Origin: Pyronema omphalodes
Taxonomy: Eukaryota; Ascomycota; Pezizomycetes; Pezizales; Pyronemataceae
Direction of reading: 5' to 3'
NCBI GenBank assembly: GCA_024516155.1
Contig: JAJJXM010000061.1
Span: 302,173-366,172, forward strand
Length of the DNA stretch: 64,000 bases
Shown here: positions 47,037-58,302 of the stretch, one piece after another
How positions within the stretch are numbered: position 1 is the first letter of the stretch
Layout: each line of letters starts with the position of its first letter
Notes under the pieces: model-generated
The model's database searches: none
What the model was told of the DNA's origin: nothing
Seen by the model: the letters and a program-made list of their open reading frames with translations, nothing else
Made by a program: the position numbers and the translations under genes

Positions 47037-47043
47037 TTTTATA
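47037..47043 (-). promoter_or_regulatory. TATA box of the repeat-precursor gene
   Basis: TATAAAA on the minus strand, 94 bp upstream of the ATG, followed by a CAACAACACAC-type leader typical of strongly expressed fungal genes. Position is compatible with a start site about 60 bp before the ATG. Confidence 0.5.
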
Positions 47044-49605
47044 CAAGAAGTTGAACAGACATTCCATAGTCATTCCGGTAAACAATAGCGTAGGGGGCTT
47101 CAACACAGACCTCCTGGGCACTGTCGGTCAAGTTCTAGAAGGATTTTGGAGGCCGCGTTATCATAGTACTGGGCGGATGGAGACTTTGGCTACTCCTATC
47201 GTGGGGATCCACTCGTGTTTGTTGCTCCAAGCTCGGGGCCAAGGAGAAAAGGAAACGGAACGCTCGGTCAGGTGGCCAGTGCTGTTTCCAAAAATGTTTT
47301 GCACTTGAAAATATCGATAGACGTTGGTCTAAAGCTCCTGGATATCGTTCAGGATCGCGAGTTGGCTTGAAGATGCAGAAAATATTTGGAATGTCTGATA
47401 ATCATATAAATATCTACCAAATGTTCACGATCCTTTCAAAAAGTGTCGTTTCTCTTCCGGATTTGAACAGCTTCCCCATACTACTATCAGGAGTCACCGA
47501 TGACCAGATACGATATTCGCTTCCAGAATTCGATATTCCGGGAGTGGTTAACGCCCCATGACGGCCCGTTCGCGTAACATGCTGGGTTTAGTCAGGACTC
47601 CGGAGAGGGCCGGACTAGTCGCTGCCGGCGATCGGACCGCCGATCCACCTTCTTGCTTGACCAAAGTGCGAAACATCACCGACGCCTGTGGTAGTTCGTG
47701 AAGGTCTGGGCGAGAGATCGCGTTCGGATTTCGGATGACTTCTGTAAACATAGTTAGTATAGTTTTTGATATGATTCAGAATAGGAACGAAAGAGGGGGG
47801 GCACTAGGCGTGCGTATATTCTCACCAGAAAAAGCTAGACATTCAAATCGGGGCTTAGGGACGCGTTCCACTTAAATACCATCACCAGAAGGTATTGTCT
47901 GTAGCATCCTAATGCCTTCTATAGGCAGTTGTGGGGGACATTGACGCGTCAGGGTCAAGACACCCAAGACCCTGCGGAGCTGGAACAAGTCAAACGATAC
48001 GCGACTCCATCTGAAGCGCGACGATAAAATACCGCCCGGTGCACAATCCTCTGGGAAAAGAGTTGTAAGTATCCACAGGGCTTTCGTCGTGATGTTATGC
48101 GTCGTTGAATAGTGTCGGTGGAGGATGAATCTGAAGTTGAAGTCAGAAACAAACGAGAACTGCGGCTTGGCTGTCACGTAACTAATATGGCTAGCGCCGC
48201 ACTGCGGAGCTGCCTCTTGAGGGATATTATACTACACTTCCTGCACTTCTTTTTTTCCACTTCTGATACCTTTCCGATAATTTGTTTCTATTTACCTACA
48301 CAGCATGGATGTAAAGATACTATCAGCTGAGAATGTTCTTCTACGAGGACCTGAATTGCTTTTATTTTTCATGATCTGCAGGTGCAGGCGACACCGATAT
48401 AGTATCGCTTCGACTGTGCGTAGTGACTAATCAAACAACAATACAGGCCATATGATACATAAATTTTGACCCTGTATCCTGCTCTTTTAGATCACTGTAG
48501 CAACCATTGAACGTATAGCAGTCATCCATCACATTTCTGTTTCATCTAAGATGTTTATTTGCTGTCATCGTTACGAAAACTTTTGTCTCATACGCCAAGC
48601 CTGTTACTGTGGGCTTGTTTCTTCTTGAAATTTCGCTGACTAAAAAACCAAAAGTCTGGTAGTTTTTTCTGAGAATTGTACATACTGCATACTGGGGAGG
48701 TGCATCCATGCTCCTGCAATCTAAAAAGGTTGGCACCGTCTCTTTCCCTTGTGTTCCCATGTCTATACCTTGGTTTGGTCTTGGTTTTGATCTTGGGCTA
48801 AAGAATGGACTGGAGAATTTCGTTCAGGGTTCTCGAGATTTATTCTGCCTTTGTCATTGTTCGATATTTTGTATATATGTGTCTGAGAGAAGGCCGCAGA
48901 ATTTCCCACCCTCCGACATCTATCTATGTACAATCTTCGGCAATGAAATATCGACATGATATGTTCCATTCTGCAACCCAAAACCAAGATCATACTTTCT
49001 AGACTGAGTCCGTTGGAGATTCCATGTAATAATTTGCAAATAAAAGCCAGAATGGAGTTTGGTTTCGAAACATAAAGACCCATAACTATAGGCTGATATG
49101 CTTTGGTCCTCGTCTGGTCCCGAGTATTTGTTCAATCGTCGAGGCAATCTATTCAGGTTTCCTAAAGCCGTGTTTTACATAGTGCTTGACACTTCTCAAA
49201 TTCCAAAATCACAGTGCTAGGATAATTCCTTGCAGCCACCAGGTACCTGTATGGACTAAGTTAATCCTACAGGCATAAGGCCAAGAGCCCTTACCTGCTG
49301 TCGCGGGCTACGAGTGAGAATTAGATACCTCGTGCCGGGATCATGATTTCGACCCTTCGTGCTTGAAATTTCTGCCTTCGCGAACAAATATTCAATGACA
49401 GAATTTTCTAACCCGAATAAGGTTAACATTCAAAGTCAGCTTACGCAGGTTAAAAAGGATTTTTTCCCTCCGCAATTTCAAGATAACGACAACACCTACG
49501 CGAACCGGCATCCGCAAGCTTTTATTGACAGAAACGATATCAAGCCCCGGTAATACTCTTTTTAGAGTTATCATACTCTCTCTCTAATATGTATTCACAG
49601 GCTGT
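47044..49605. other. Intergenic, no complete gene seen
   Basis: Many short ORFs on both strands, none with recognisable features. An open stretch at 49395-49550 ends in a good GT donor (see the next gene). Confidence 0.4.
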
Positions 49606-50157
49606 TTGGCCCGTTCATTTGGGTCCACTCCATTAATCCACCGCTTTGTCCGAACCAATCGTGACTATCGTCCAACTACATTCACTCTGCCTTACGTGAT
49701 TCTCGCCATATTTACCACTGTCATCGTTATATTCATCTCCCACCACTTCGGTTCTTCAACTCTCCAATCTATTCATACCGACAAGCTTGTTGCCACTTTC
49801 AAGATGGGAAACTTTCTCAGTCGTCTAAGCTGCATGCGCAAAGAGAAATACGAAGTGATTCCTCGTTCTCATGGACCCTGGAGACATCAATTTGTCCACC
49901 ACGTCGCAGCTCAAGAAGTCAAAGTATTCTCTATCTCTTCGTCACAGGCTCCGCCATCCGTTATCAGCTCGGTTGGTGCAACTCGTGATGGTAGCATCTG
50001 GGGTGTCCCGCATTACCTGTCTAATAGACCGACTATTCTTGATTATCCATGGGAAATGATGGAAGAACAGGCCTGGGAGGATGGCGTTTACATTCAACAG
50101 GCGGGATATGGGCATTTGAATGAAGCTTATTACAGCCAGGAGAACTTTATGGCGTAG
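49606..50157 (+). CDS. Single-pass membrane protein, 5' end unresolved
   Basis: 183 open codons whose first codon is TTG; no ATG precedes the membrane helix. A CAG acceptor at 49598-49600 suggests an upstream exon, but the best upstream exon (ATG 49395, donor at 49552) joins out of frame and would stop after about 21 codons. Seen: LPYVILAIFTTVIVIFISHHFG helix, then a tail with MGNFLSRLSCMRKEKYEVIP (the internal ATG at about 49804 begins an N-myristoylation-like MGNFLS), and an acidic aromatic C-terminus (MMEEQAWEDGVYIQQAGYGH). Unknown family. Confidence 0.5.
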   Translation: MARSFGSTPLIHRFVRTNRDYRPTTFTLPYVILAIFTTVIVIFISHHFGSSTLQSIHTDKLVATFKMGNFLSRLSCMRKEKYEVIPRSHGPWRHQFVHHVAAQEVKVFSISSSQAPPSVISSVGATRDGSIWGVPHYLSNRPTILDYPWEMMEEQAWEDGVYIQQAGYGHLNEAYYSQENFMA

Positions 50158-51256
50158 TCAAAAGAAGCAGATGGTACGGTTCGTGTTGAATAGCAGGTTA
50201 TTAGGCGTAGGATTTGGAACGGCTATGGTCTAGCAGGGAGGCTACCCTCTTCTGTATGCGATGTTTGTTTACCATATCGTTTGTACAAAAAGGAAATGAT
50301 AAAATATTAATTATAGCTGCCTCGTCAGTCTCATCGTAAACAAAATGTTAACGTTAAATAAGAACTGTCTCCATATTGAAAGCCGGCTTGGTTTATACAA
50401 CAAAGACGTGTACATTCGATGATGTTGGATAGATTTTTGAAGATGTCAGATACACGATGCACATCAAATAAGTTGCATAATTTTCAATTCCATGTTCTAC
50501 TTGCTCACGAAAATTTTCCAGTACCGGTCCACAGCCCGAGTATCTTGTGTCTTGGAAACTCGGATTGGTCGAGTGACCCCGCATGATTTGAACTCAGCCC
50601 TTGCTGAACTCGAACATGTTCAAGGTACAAACCCCCTATAGACACGCGTCCTCACACTATATAAATCACTACCCGCATCTCCTCCTCTTCTTCATCACCA
50701 ACGACTCACACCAGTAAGCCTACTTAGGCATCAACACCACCAGGTGATTCCATCAAATTCCTCAATGGGATCGAACAATTTAATCGCACAAGATATCATC
50801 GGATAGCCCTTAATTCACTAAACATGCCGCAATGGCATCTTATCTTCTCCTTTGTATGAGAGATGTAAAAATAGCAGTGAGTTTACCAGTCTTTGTGTCC
50901 TCCCCTCTAAGTGCATTAACTAATTCCTCTTCTGTCAGCCATACTCAGTATACTATGCCTGGTAATAGATAGCACCCTCGAAAATTAACATCAGCGAGAG
51001 ATTCTAACGAATCATCCACATTCAGTATAGAGAAAAGTTGCTGTCCCGCAGTAAATCACAACCACGAATGCCGATTCCTCTCAAACCCACAGGACCCCCA
51101 TTCAACTGTGTTCTTACACTCACTGGGCCCTCTGATGTTGCGTCCACCCTGTAAAAATCAGCCAACTCTTGACATCAGACCGATACGCGCCCACTCCTCA
51201 ACTCATTCTCTCTCTACATAGTGTATCAGCATCATCCACCAGACAATATTATAGTC
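50158..51256. other. Intergenic, no gene seen
   Basis: 3' flank of one and 5' region of the next plus-strand gene; no exon supported. A CT-rich leader precedes 51257. Confidence 0.45.
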
Positions 51257-52219
51257 ATGGCGGTTATCAACGCTTTTCCACTCAAGGTTCAAGGACAGAT
51301 CAGCATCGTCCGAAGCAGAGAGATTACTCTGGAGCCGGTTAGTATCCCAAGACTTTGCCAGCTTATACAATTCTAACCATAACAGGGCGAGCTCCTACTT
51401 ACCGTTGTCCTTTCCATCCTTTTCGGAATCGTTCTGGGTTGTTTCGGTGTTTACATCTGGAACAACGTTGATCTTTCCCGCGAGTCCCTGGGCGCTCGCC
51501 GTTTCATCACCCTACCCCGCCGTGGTAGAGTGATCTCGAGGCCATTCTTCGATGTTTTTCCTGCGTCCTTGACTGTCGGTTTCCGAGACGGATCATCGAA
51601 CTACGGAACTATGCCCTCCCTGACTGGTGTCGCCGCTTTGCATCCAGCTGGCCATCGTCGCCCCAGGAGTCCTGTTCCGAGTTTTCCATCCAGTTCTGGT
51701 CCTCAGACTGGCACTTCCACAGGATTGTTAACCGTCATCGAAGATCTTACGAGACCCGTAACGCCCACCAATCCTGGAATTACCATCTCTCCTCCGATCA
51801 GCGAGTACTCTCCTCGTCGAAGCCGTGCAGTTTCCGAACCAATCCGCATCAAGAGGCCTGCGCCAAATTTGGATCTCCAACAGTATGCAAATGGTACGGA
51901 CTTTGCAGATGACGGTTTCCTTGCACCAAGAACGGCTACACAGGGAAGAAGAGGACCAGGTGGGAAGTGGACGCTTGCTCCAATCCCACAGAGATCTGAT
52001 ACTGGAACCTCTGACTGGTCGGAGTTTGAATGGGACGAGAATACCGGACGAATGGTCAAGAAGACGACCTACTCGGCTTACTCTGAATTTGGCGAGCCGC
52101 TTTCACCTACCGCCGAAAGCTTCAACTCGAGAAACTCAGAGGGAAACGAGAACGAGCAGCAAGACGTTCTGCTGGGGGAAGACGTGGGCATGAATGGCAG
52201 TGACTGTAGACAGTCCTGA
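51257..52219 (+). CDS. Single-pass membrane protein with Ser/Pro-rich cytosolic tail
   Basis: 304 residues from exons 51257-51337 and 51386-52219, joined by a 48-nt intron (GTTAGT...TTCTAACCATAACAG), phase 0. Exon 1 gives the N-terminal MAVINAFPLKVQGQISIVRS. The helix is LLLTVVLSILFGIVLGCFGVYI (about residues 30-51), right after the junction. The tail has RRGR, many SP/TP sites (SPRRSRAVSEPIRIKRP), and an acidic end. An ORF reading without exon 1 would start falsely at the GTG before ISRPFF. Not a known family; resembles phospho-regulated orphan membrane proteins of ascomycetes. Confidence 0.7.
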
Positions 52220-52686
52220 ATAATTCGAGGCTAGGGATATGGATAATAAAGGTATCTAATGACGGATTGGGCGATGAGAAACGAAAGACAGTTGCGAGGA
52301 ACACAAGCCTTGAAGTTGTCCAGAGTTTTGAGGCTGCGATCTAATGTTCAGGTATACCCAAGGTGTCATATCATCCTGTAACGAATAAGAGATTTTCATG
52401 CTTCTTGTTATTGAATGGTTTATGTCTCGTATCTATGGTGTTGTAAAGAGCCCACCTGGGGGTTGATGTGAAATGTGACATAAAGTTTTTAGTGTACAGA
52501 ATCAAATAAATTTTCAATTACCCATCCGGACCATCATCATCACCTCCACCAAATCTTCAAAAACGACCTAGAACGCCATGCCCATGAACGCCAAATAAAA
52601 AGACAAAATTCGACTTCAATCACGCCAGGAAAGTTAGTACATATACGTGAAAGTATTTAGTGAGGAAAATTACTCACAAGTAATTA

Positions 52687-52905
52687 AGCTCCCATAAACA
52701 AATGAATACTGGTTGTCGTCGGGGATGGAGGTGCACTCTCGTCAGGGCATGCAGGATCGTCCATCAACCCGACACAAATAAAGTCCCAATCATCCTCATC
52801 TTCATAGGTATTTTGAATGCTCAAGTCCTGAATCGATAATGGGAGAGAGAAATTCATCGTAGTCTTGGTGGTCATAGTCGGCATTGTGATCGTAGTAGAA
52901 GACAT
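52687..52905 (-). CDS. Small acidic protein
   Basis: 73 residues, unknown. A Thr/Met-rich start, then a hydrophobic-acidic core NTYEDEDDWDFICVGLMDDP and a Pro/Thr end. Convergent with the 51257 gene. Length and an upstream CACTATCTC-type leader make a real small protein plausible, without family support. Confidence 0.4.
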
Positions 52906-55900
52906 ATTAACGGAGATAGTGTACAGAGTAGAGATGTTCCGGTAGTGTGTGGTTGTATGATAATGAAATGCCCACGGTGGGGAGGACTTTGGTCTTTAAA
53001 TAAATTGTCGTTGAGAACCTATTTTTGTCTTTCATCAGCCTTACACAGACACAGAACTCTCATTGGGACCAAATACCACCTACACCATGCCGATCATTGT
53101 CGTCCCAGTGTTGTGGATACCGGGATCGCTCGCTTACATCAGGGGTAGTATTTGTTTCACCATGGGGAAGCCAGCATTCAAGGGCAGAGCTCGTAATCGC
53201 TTCCTATTCCCTTCACCTTTATTTCGCGTTTGCCCGACGTCCGGTTTTGGGATCCCCAAAGTTTATGTGCAGGTGTCACAACAAGGCCAGAGATCATTTT
53301 TATGCATCTGACTGATAATTTTAAATAACTTATCTAATAACTCGGTTTCACTGCAGATACATATCACTGTTCGCTGCCCAGACTCTTTGACTCCCATCAG
53401 CTTTATGGTCCTCGAATTTTAGCTTGCCTCTTACATCTTCGCCATAGTGTATGACTTCCCAACGTTCCAATCCATTGAAAGGATCATGTTCAGTTGTAAT
53501 AATTTCACGTTACTAAATCCGTTATGTGCTGATTCATGGGGGTCTCGACCCCCCTTGCTATATACAACTCAATTATAACAGCCGCGATGATCAACTTCAA
53601 CCGAACGTTGCCGGCCCGTTTTTTTCTTCCTATTTCGCCACCGTATATTCTTTGCAATAGAGCGAAGGGAAATCATCTGCATAATTCAAAACCTTCACTT
53701 ATTTTTGTTATCTTACCCTTCATTCGGCTCCACATCTCGTAGGCGCGTACAAATTTAGGTGACACAGTAAGGCGGGAGCTAACGTCAAAACCCGGTGAAG
53801 ATCGACGGGCTGCCGACGGGTGTTAATGCGGTATTTGTTACACGGGTATAACCGAGATTACATGGATTATGCTTAGTGATATACCCGAAACATCTTTAAA
53901 TGGTTTTGTGCCTGCGAACAGGAAAGTTACGTCGTTCTGAGCCTTGAATCGCGGGAGAGGTGCCAAGTCAAAGGTTAATTGAGGTACTAATCTTCGGCGT
54001 GTGATGACATCGATTAATCTGATGGAGCGGCAGCGGATTTAGATTATCATTGGGGAGGCCTCTGGGTGTTGGGACAGTTATACCTACAATACGGCGAGCT
54101 GTCTAATTGATATTCTGTACCATCAGTAAGCTGGCGGCAATATCGCACAAATCTCATTAGAGAGACATTTTCCAAGACGTACACTTACCGCCATTAATTT
54201 TGGGGGCCTCGAATTCAATTACTGCACACAAGTAGCATAAACGATCGATCTCGTACCCAGTATCCCGGTTCTCGTACCGGGTAGACTTTACACGTGCCTG
54301 TGAACCATCGTACGCTTTCGGTGTCCCTATATCTATCGCCGGATCTGGTACTTCATAGCACGGGTACATCATTTGAAGATTCTCAACGACCTCCGTCAGT
54401 AACATATAGTCGTGTCATTATTTAATTTCGAATTACCGTAACTTGATCTTTGCTGCAATAGTTAAAGAAAAATCAAATGAATCCTCATCACAGCGCTCAC
54501 GTCTATAGAAAATCCATCGATATTGTAACACTGCGATTAATGTTCCGGATCTGTACTCTACCGTATATTAAATTCCACGATGCTGGTTCAAATCTCGCGT
54601 AATGTAGTAAAGGGCTGCGTAACTTCAAACGTGTTATATTTGACATCCCAACCACAACCGGATTTGGCAGTTTTGTGGTCAGATTAAAGTGCGGAGACTT
54701 CGCCGGCTGTAACACCACCATAGCTAGGGTTGGGACAAGGGTTAGCACCTAACATTTCCGGTGGATTGGCACTCTTTCGCATATCGCTTGGTAGGTGCAA
54801 CCCGTGTTACTGTGGATCTGCGGCTCAGGAACGGCTGGGAACCAGCGAAGCGGATATACCCGTATTGGAGCCGAAAATACGCAGGTACCGGCTGTAGGTG
54901 AGAGTTGAACTACAGATGATATTCCGAGAGTGACGTTAGTTGTGCGGGTGGATGAGACGGAATGGGTAATTGTCACATCAGTTATAGACGATGAGGCGTT
55001 TCAATAATGTACAGACGGCCTTAGGCTAGTCAGTTATAATAACCATATAATGTAGAGTTAATCAGATTTTGCTGCATTTCAAGTTCAGCGGTGAAAAGTG
55101 GTGGCGGGGACAACTATATAATATCACTCGTTTTGCTGTGACGAGTGCTATCGCGTGTATCACTTTCTCTAATGTTTCGTTGTGGTATAATCGTGATTTT
55201 GTAAAACAGTTAATGGAGTAGATGTGGTGGAGTCATGGAATAAGTTTAGGGACATAATAGTCCTTTATAGTTCAGCATGAGAGATATCATCATCAGTAAG
55301 TAAACTGCAATGTTCAAAGCGGCCCAAAGTTATAGCGGCAGGAAATCAGTGCACCTGGGACTAGTTTGCTAAAATTTTCGACCGTCCGACTCCTTTCCCT
55401 CGACCCACGCGTCCGTGATCCTTCAGCTGCGTTAAGTTGATTTCCTTCATCGTTCACGTCTGCACAGCTCTTTTCCGTTTCTTCATCTTCCTACTGGCTT
55501 TCGACAACCACAGTTTCCAGTCAACCGGCCTCGGAGGTGATTGATTTATTCGATAACCGCTCCTTTGGCAGACTAGAAACCGACTTTACCGTGTCGACGG
55601 GTCCAGTTGAGCCGAACTTTGTCAACTTCTTCGTCTCATTTACGGTCGATATCCATCCCCAGAAGTTTTAATAGCACTTCGATAGGTTTGGTAAGTCTTT
55701 CCTAATACCTGGAGTATCCAATACTTATCTCTTTCACAGATCCTTCCCATTCAAATTATCATCAACCCCATCGAACGAACCGAAGGCTACGCTTGTATAA
55801 AACCCGAACATCTTACCTATAAACCCGCTCTACACGCCTCCTTCTCCTCTCTCTTCCCTTCATTAACTTTGCTCGTCTTCTTACACGACATTTCACCACA

Positions 55901-55939
55901 ACATCACAGTCATTACCTTGTCCACACACCACTTTCAAG
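52906..55939. other. Intergenic, no gene supported
   Basis: 3 kb. ORFs of 75-97 codons at 53025-53315 (+) and 54157-54976 (-, three successive) have no domain, no splice links and no codon signal I trust. The last 500 bp form the promoter and CT-rich leader of the 55940 gene. Confidence 0.4.
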
Positions 55940-57001
55940 ATGACATCTGCGGAGATTCAGAGGATCATCGTTATCGTTGGGAGCACTATCACTTCGATCA
56001 GCACAACATTCTTTATTTTCATGTGCATCCGGAGTGTCAGAAACGCCAGACGCCGCATTTTGGATGAAGAGAGACCCCGTTTAATACTTATTGTCAACGA
56101 GGACTTTCGCCGTGCCAAAATGGCCTGCGATGCTCGTCTTGCTCGGGAGGCACAACGTGAATTTGAGATACAGGACATGTTCAACTACGATCGTGCGACC
56201 ATTGCGCCTACCGTTCACTCCTGGGAAAATGATCCGGACTTTCAGCCAATTTGTGCATCGGAAATTCCCAAGGCCAGACAGGTCCCTGCCAGAGACTGTT
56301 CCCACAACTACATGGCTGAATGCCGTGATGACAACCATGCTCATCTCAGAAACACCGACGGCGTCAAGTACTGTGTTATTGAAGCACGCAGAGCCGATTT
56401 CCACCCCGATCCTCCTACGCCATATAACCCTTCACCCATTGGAGAAATTGCTCCTTGGACCAACATTCCAGTCAAAACGAAGCATAAGCATCTCAAACCT
56501 TGTCGGGACAGAAAACATCCCCATGTCACGGATCCTTCTGGAACCAAGTATTGTGTTCTCGAAGTCCGCAAGGCAATTTACCATCCAATTCATGTCCCAG
56601 CCATGCCAGCCAGACTGCCTGCTCACCAGGCCATGGGATGTCCAGTCTTGCCAGACACACTTTCCACTCCCGAAGCTATGGAAGGCCAGGATGCAGCCGA
56701 CATGCCATCAAATCCTGGGGCTATGAACGATACAGCCATGCCAGCCATGCCAGCACCTGCAGCTAGGCTTCTTAGAGATACTGTCCTCAGAAACATGGAC
56801 GATGATGAGAATACTGCCTCCGAGGAACGCACCAAGAACTGGGTTGCTCAGTATGCAGACCCTTCTGTTGGTAGACCTGACTCCATGCTTCTTGATCCCC
56901 AGACTCTCGCCCAGTACGAGATGGAGCCAGTTCCACCACAGCCTTCTGCTCAAAAAGCGGCTAAGGGCCGCGAGTTGATACGTAAGTACATGGGCCATTA
57001 A
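55940..57001 (+). CDS. Membrane protein with duplicated Cys/His motif
   Basis: 353 residues. Membrane helix at residues 8-31 (IIVIVGSTITSISTTFFIFM) with a basic RSVRNARRR flank, so N-out/C-in. A charged helical stretch (about 38-80) follows. Residues 127-156 and 187-216 are a direct duplication: each has C-x4-H-x-H-x9-C (C128/H133/H135/C145 and C188/H193/H195/C205) followed by V-[IL]-E-x-R-[RK]-A-[DI]-[FY]-H-P. This could be a paired metal-binding site (inference). A Met/Ala/Pro low-complexity stretch (about 220-275) precedes an acidic-to-basic C-terminus. No UstYa-type HxxHC motif. The last six codons overlap a perfect GTAAGT donor, so the 3' end may be spliced differently. Confidence 0.75.
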   Translation: MTSAEIQRIIVIVGSTITSISTTFFIFMCIRSVRNARRRILDEERPRLILIVNEDFRRAKMACDARLAREAQREFEIQDMFNYDRATIAPTVHSWENDPDFQPICASEIPKARQVPARDCSHNYMAECRDDNHAHLRNTDGVKYCVIEARRADFHPDPPTPYNPSPIGEIAPWTNIPVKTKHKHLKPCRDRKHPHVTDPSGTKYCVLEVRKAIYHPIHVPAMPARLPAHQAMGCPVLPDTLSTPEAMEGQDAADMPSNPGAMNDTAMPAMPAPAARLLRDTVLRNMDDDENTASEERTKNWVAQYADPSVGRPDSMLLDPQTLAQYEMEPVPPQPSAQKAAKGRELIRKYMGH

Positions 57002-57100
57002 GATTGCACATCTTGAGTTGATCAAGACCGATTACGAAATGATGAACGTAAGTCGTCTGATGTGTGGGTAAAAAGCTTGTAGGGTTGCACAGAGGCTAAC

Positions 57101-57244
57101 ATGGATGTCCAGAAAGCGAACATTACAGTAAAGATGGAAAAGAATAACCATATGTTGGTTGAGATGCGCTGGGTTCAACATGGATTGGCTGGGTACTGGG
57201 CTGAGTTCAATGCTGATACAATTAATATCTGCGTCTGTAACTAA
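57101..57244 (+). CDS. Possible small ORF or alternative 3' exon
   Basis: 47-codon ORF just after the 55940 gene. It overlaps a good intron acceptor (GCTAACATGGATGTCCAG, ending 57112), and an upstream GTAAGT at 57050 follows ATGATGAAC in phase, so the exon could instead begin at 57113 with KANITVKMEK. Composition (HMLVEMRWVQHGLAGYWAEF) is protein-like. It is uncertain whether this is a separate micro-gene, an alternative 3' end of the neighbour, or chance. Confidence 0.25.
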   Translation: MDVQKANITVKMEKNNHMLVEMRWVQHGLAGYWAEFNADTINICVCN

Positions 57245-57549
57245 TTGTTCAATATAAAATGTATGGTTTTTTTTATAGAAAAAACGTGATGTCCCACACT
57301 ATCTTTTCGGTGAGTCGAATGTGACCTGTATAAATCAGTTGGCCCTTTCGCTTCAGTGTCTTCTTCATCCGATATCACTCACCAAATATAAGAAAATATC
57401 GTTACTCTGCCTAACACCTAAAATTGCCGTCTGATGTATCCCACACGCCACTCCAACGCTAATAAAACAACACGTTTTTCGCTTAATTATCCTAATCGGG
57501 AAGTCGGAGAGAACTCTCACGGCTTCACGAATTCCACCCTCCGAGGCCC

Positions 57550-57821
57550 ATGGCTCCCATGAAGCCTCCCCCCCCTCCGCGCTTCGGCCTCACCTCCGAT
57601 ATGCGCATGTTCGGCGGCAGCAACTCATCCCGAGTCTCCACGCCTGCCCCCGCCGCCGAAGACGACGTGTTTGGGTCCTCCGCACCCGGCACCCCCACAC
57701 GTCCCAGTAAAGACGCCTGTCACAACGCTCCCGTGACATGCTCCTGGCCTCCGCCGTCACCACCGCAGGGCTATGGGTGATCGTCATCACCCTAGCAACC
57801 TGCTACGCTGTCATGAAGTGA
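57550..57821 (+). CDS. Candidate small tail-anchored protein
   Basis: GC-rich 69-residue candidate: exon 57550-57706, a 62-nt intron (GTAAAG...CACCGCAG) and exon 57769-57821, phase 1. The spliced end is RLWVIVITLATCYAVMK, a C-terminal hydrophobic segment with a tiny tail, as in tail-anchored proteins. Without splicing, frame 1 runs to a stop at 57778-57780 and the hydrophobic segment lies in another frame. The N-terminal part is Pro-rich and disordered. No clear branch site, so a frameshifted remnant is the alternative. A 10-bp hairpin (57836-57858) follows. Confidence 0.35.
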
Positions 57822-57835
57822 AGGGATAGGGTTAG

Positions 57836-57858
57836 GGCAAGGGGCTGGGCCCCTTGCC
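57836..57858. repeat. GC-rich 10-bp hairpin
   Basis: GGCAAGGGGC / GCCCCTTGCC with a 3-nt loop, 15 nt after the candidate stop at 57821. Perfect arms. May fold in the 3' UTR. Confidence 0.7.
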
Positions 57859-57904
57859 GAGGATTTTCATATGTTCGGAGTTATTTCTTATTTGGATTTC
57901 TTTT

Positions 57905-58270
57905 AGGTATCACGGCGGCTAGGAAAATGTTGGAATCTTTTACTTCTCTCTTTTGGTATGTACTCTTTCTTTACTATTTGGAATTACGGCGGTTAGCCAG
58001 GAAGTTATCTCTTTCGGTATGTACTCTTTCTTTGCTATTTGGAATCACGGCGGTTAGCCGGTAGTTATCTCTTTCGGTATGTACTCTTTCTTTGCTATTT
58101 GGAATCACGGCGGTTAGCCGGTAGTTATCTCTTTTGGTATGTACTCTTTCCTTGTTATTATTATTATTTGGAATTACGGCGTTTAGTTATCTTGCTTTCT
58201 TATTTGGAATTACGGCGGTTGGCAAATGTTGGGGAATGTTGGTCATGTATGTAGTTATCACGGCGGTTAG
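57905..58270. repeat. 60-bp minisatellite
   Basis: Units start at TGTACTCTTT (57959, 58020, 58080, 58140), each with TATTTGGAAT[T/C]ACGGCGGTTAGCC and GTTATCTCTTTCGGTA; flanking degenerate copies extend the array on both sides, with seven ACGGCGG words in all. The 60-bp period is a multiple of 3, so a frame stays open, but no gene is inferred. Confidence 0.9.
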
Positions 58271-58278
58271 CATTGGGA

Positions 58279-58302
58279 GCATTCTCCGCAGGCGGAGAAT
58301 GC
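58279..58302. repeat. Perfect 11-bp palindrome with 2-nt centre
   Basis: GCATTCTCCGC-AG-GCGGAGAATGC, at the right edge of the minisatellite. Confidence 0.85.

Noticed and set aside
54157..54976. Three successive minus-strand ORFs that might be exons
   Set aside because: No consistent splice sites joined them in phase and no family resemblance was found.
55940..57001. UstYa-like RiPP oxidase partner for the repeat precursor
   Set aside because: Its Cys/His motif spacing is not the HxxHC pair of that family, and the gene lies 9 kb away.
57905..58270. CRISPR-like array
   Set aside because: Direct tandem repeats without unique spacers, in a eukaryotic context.
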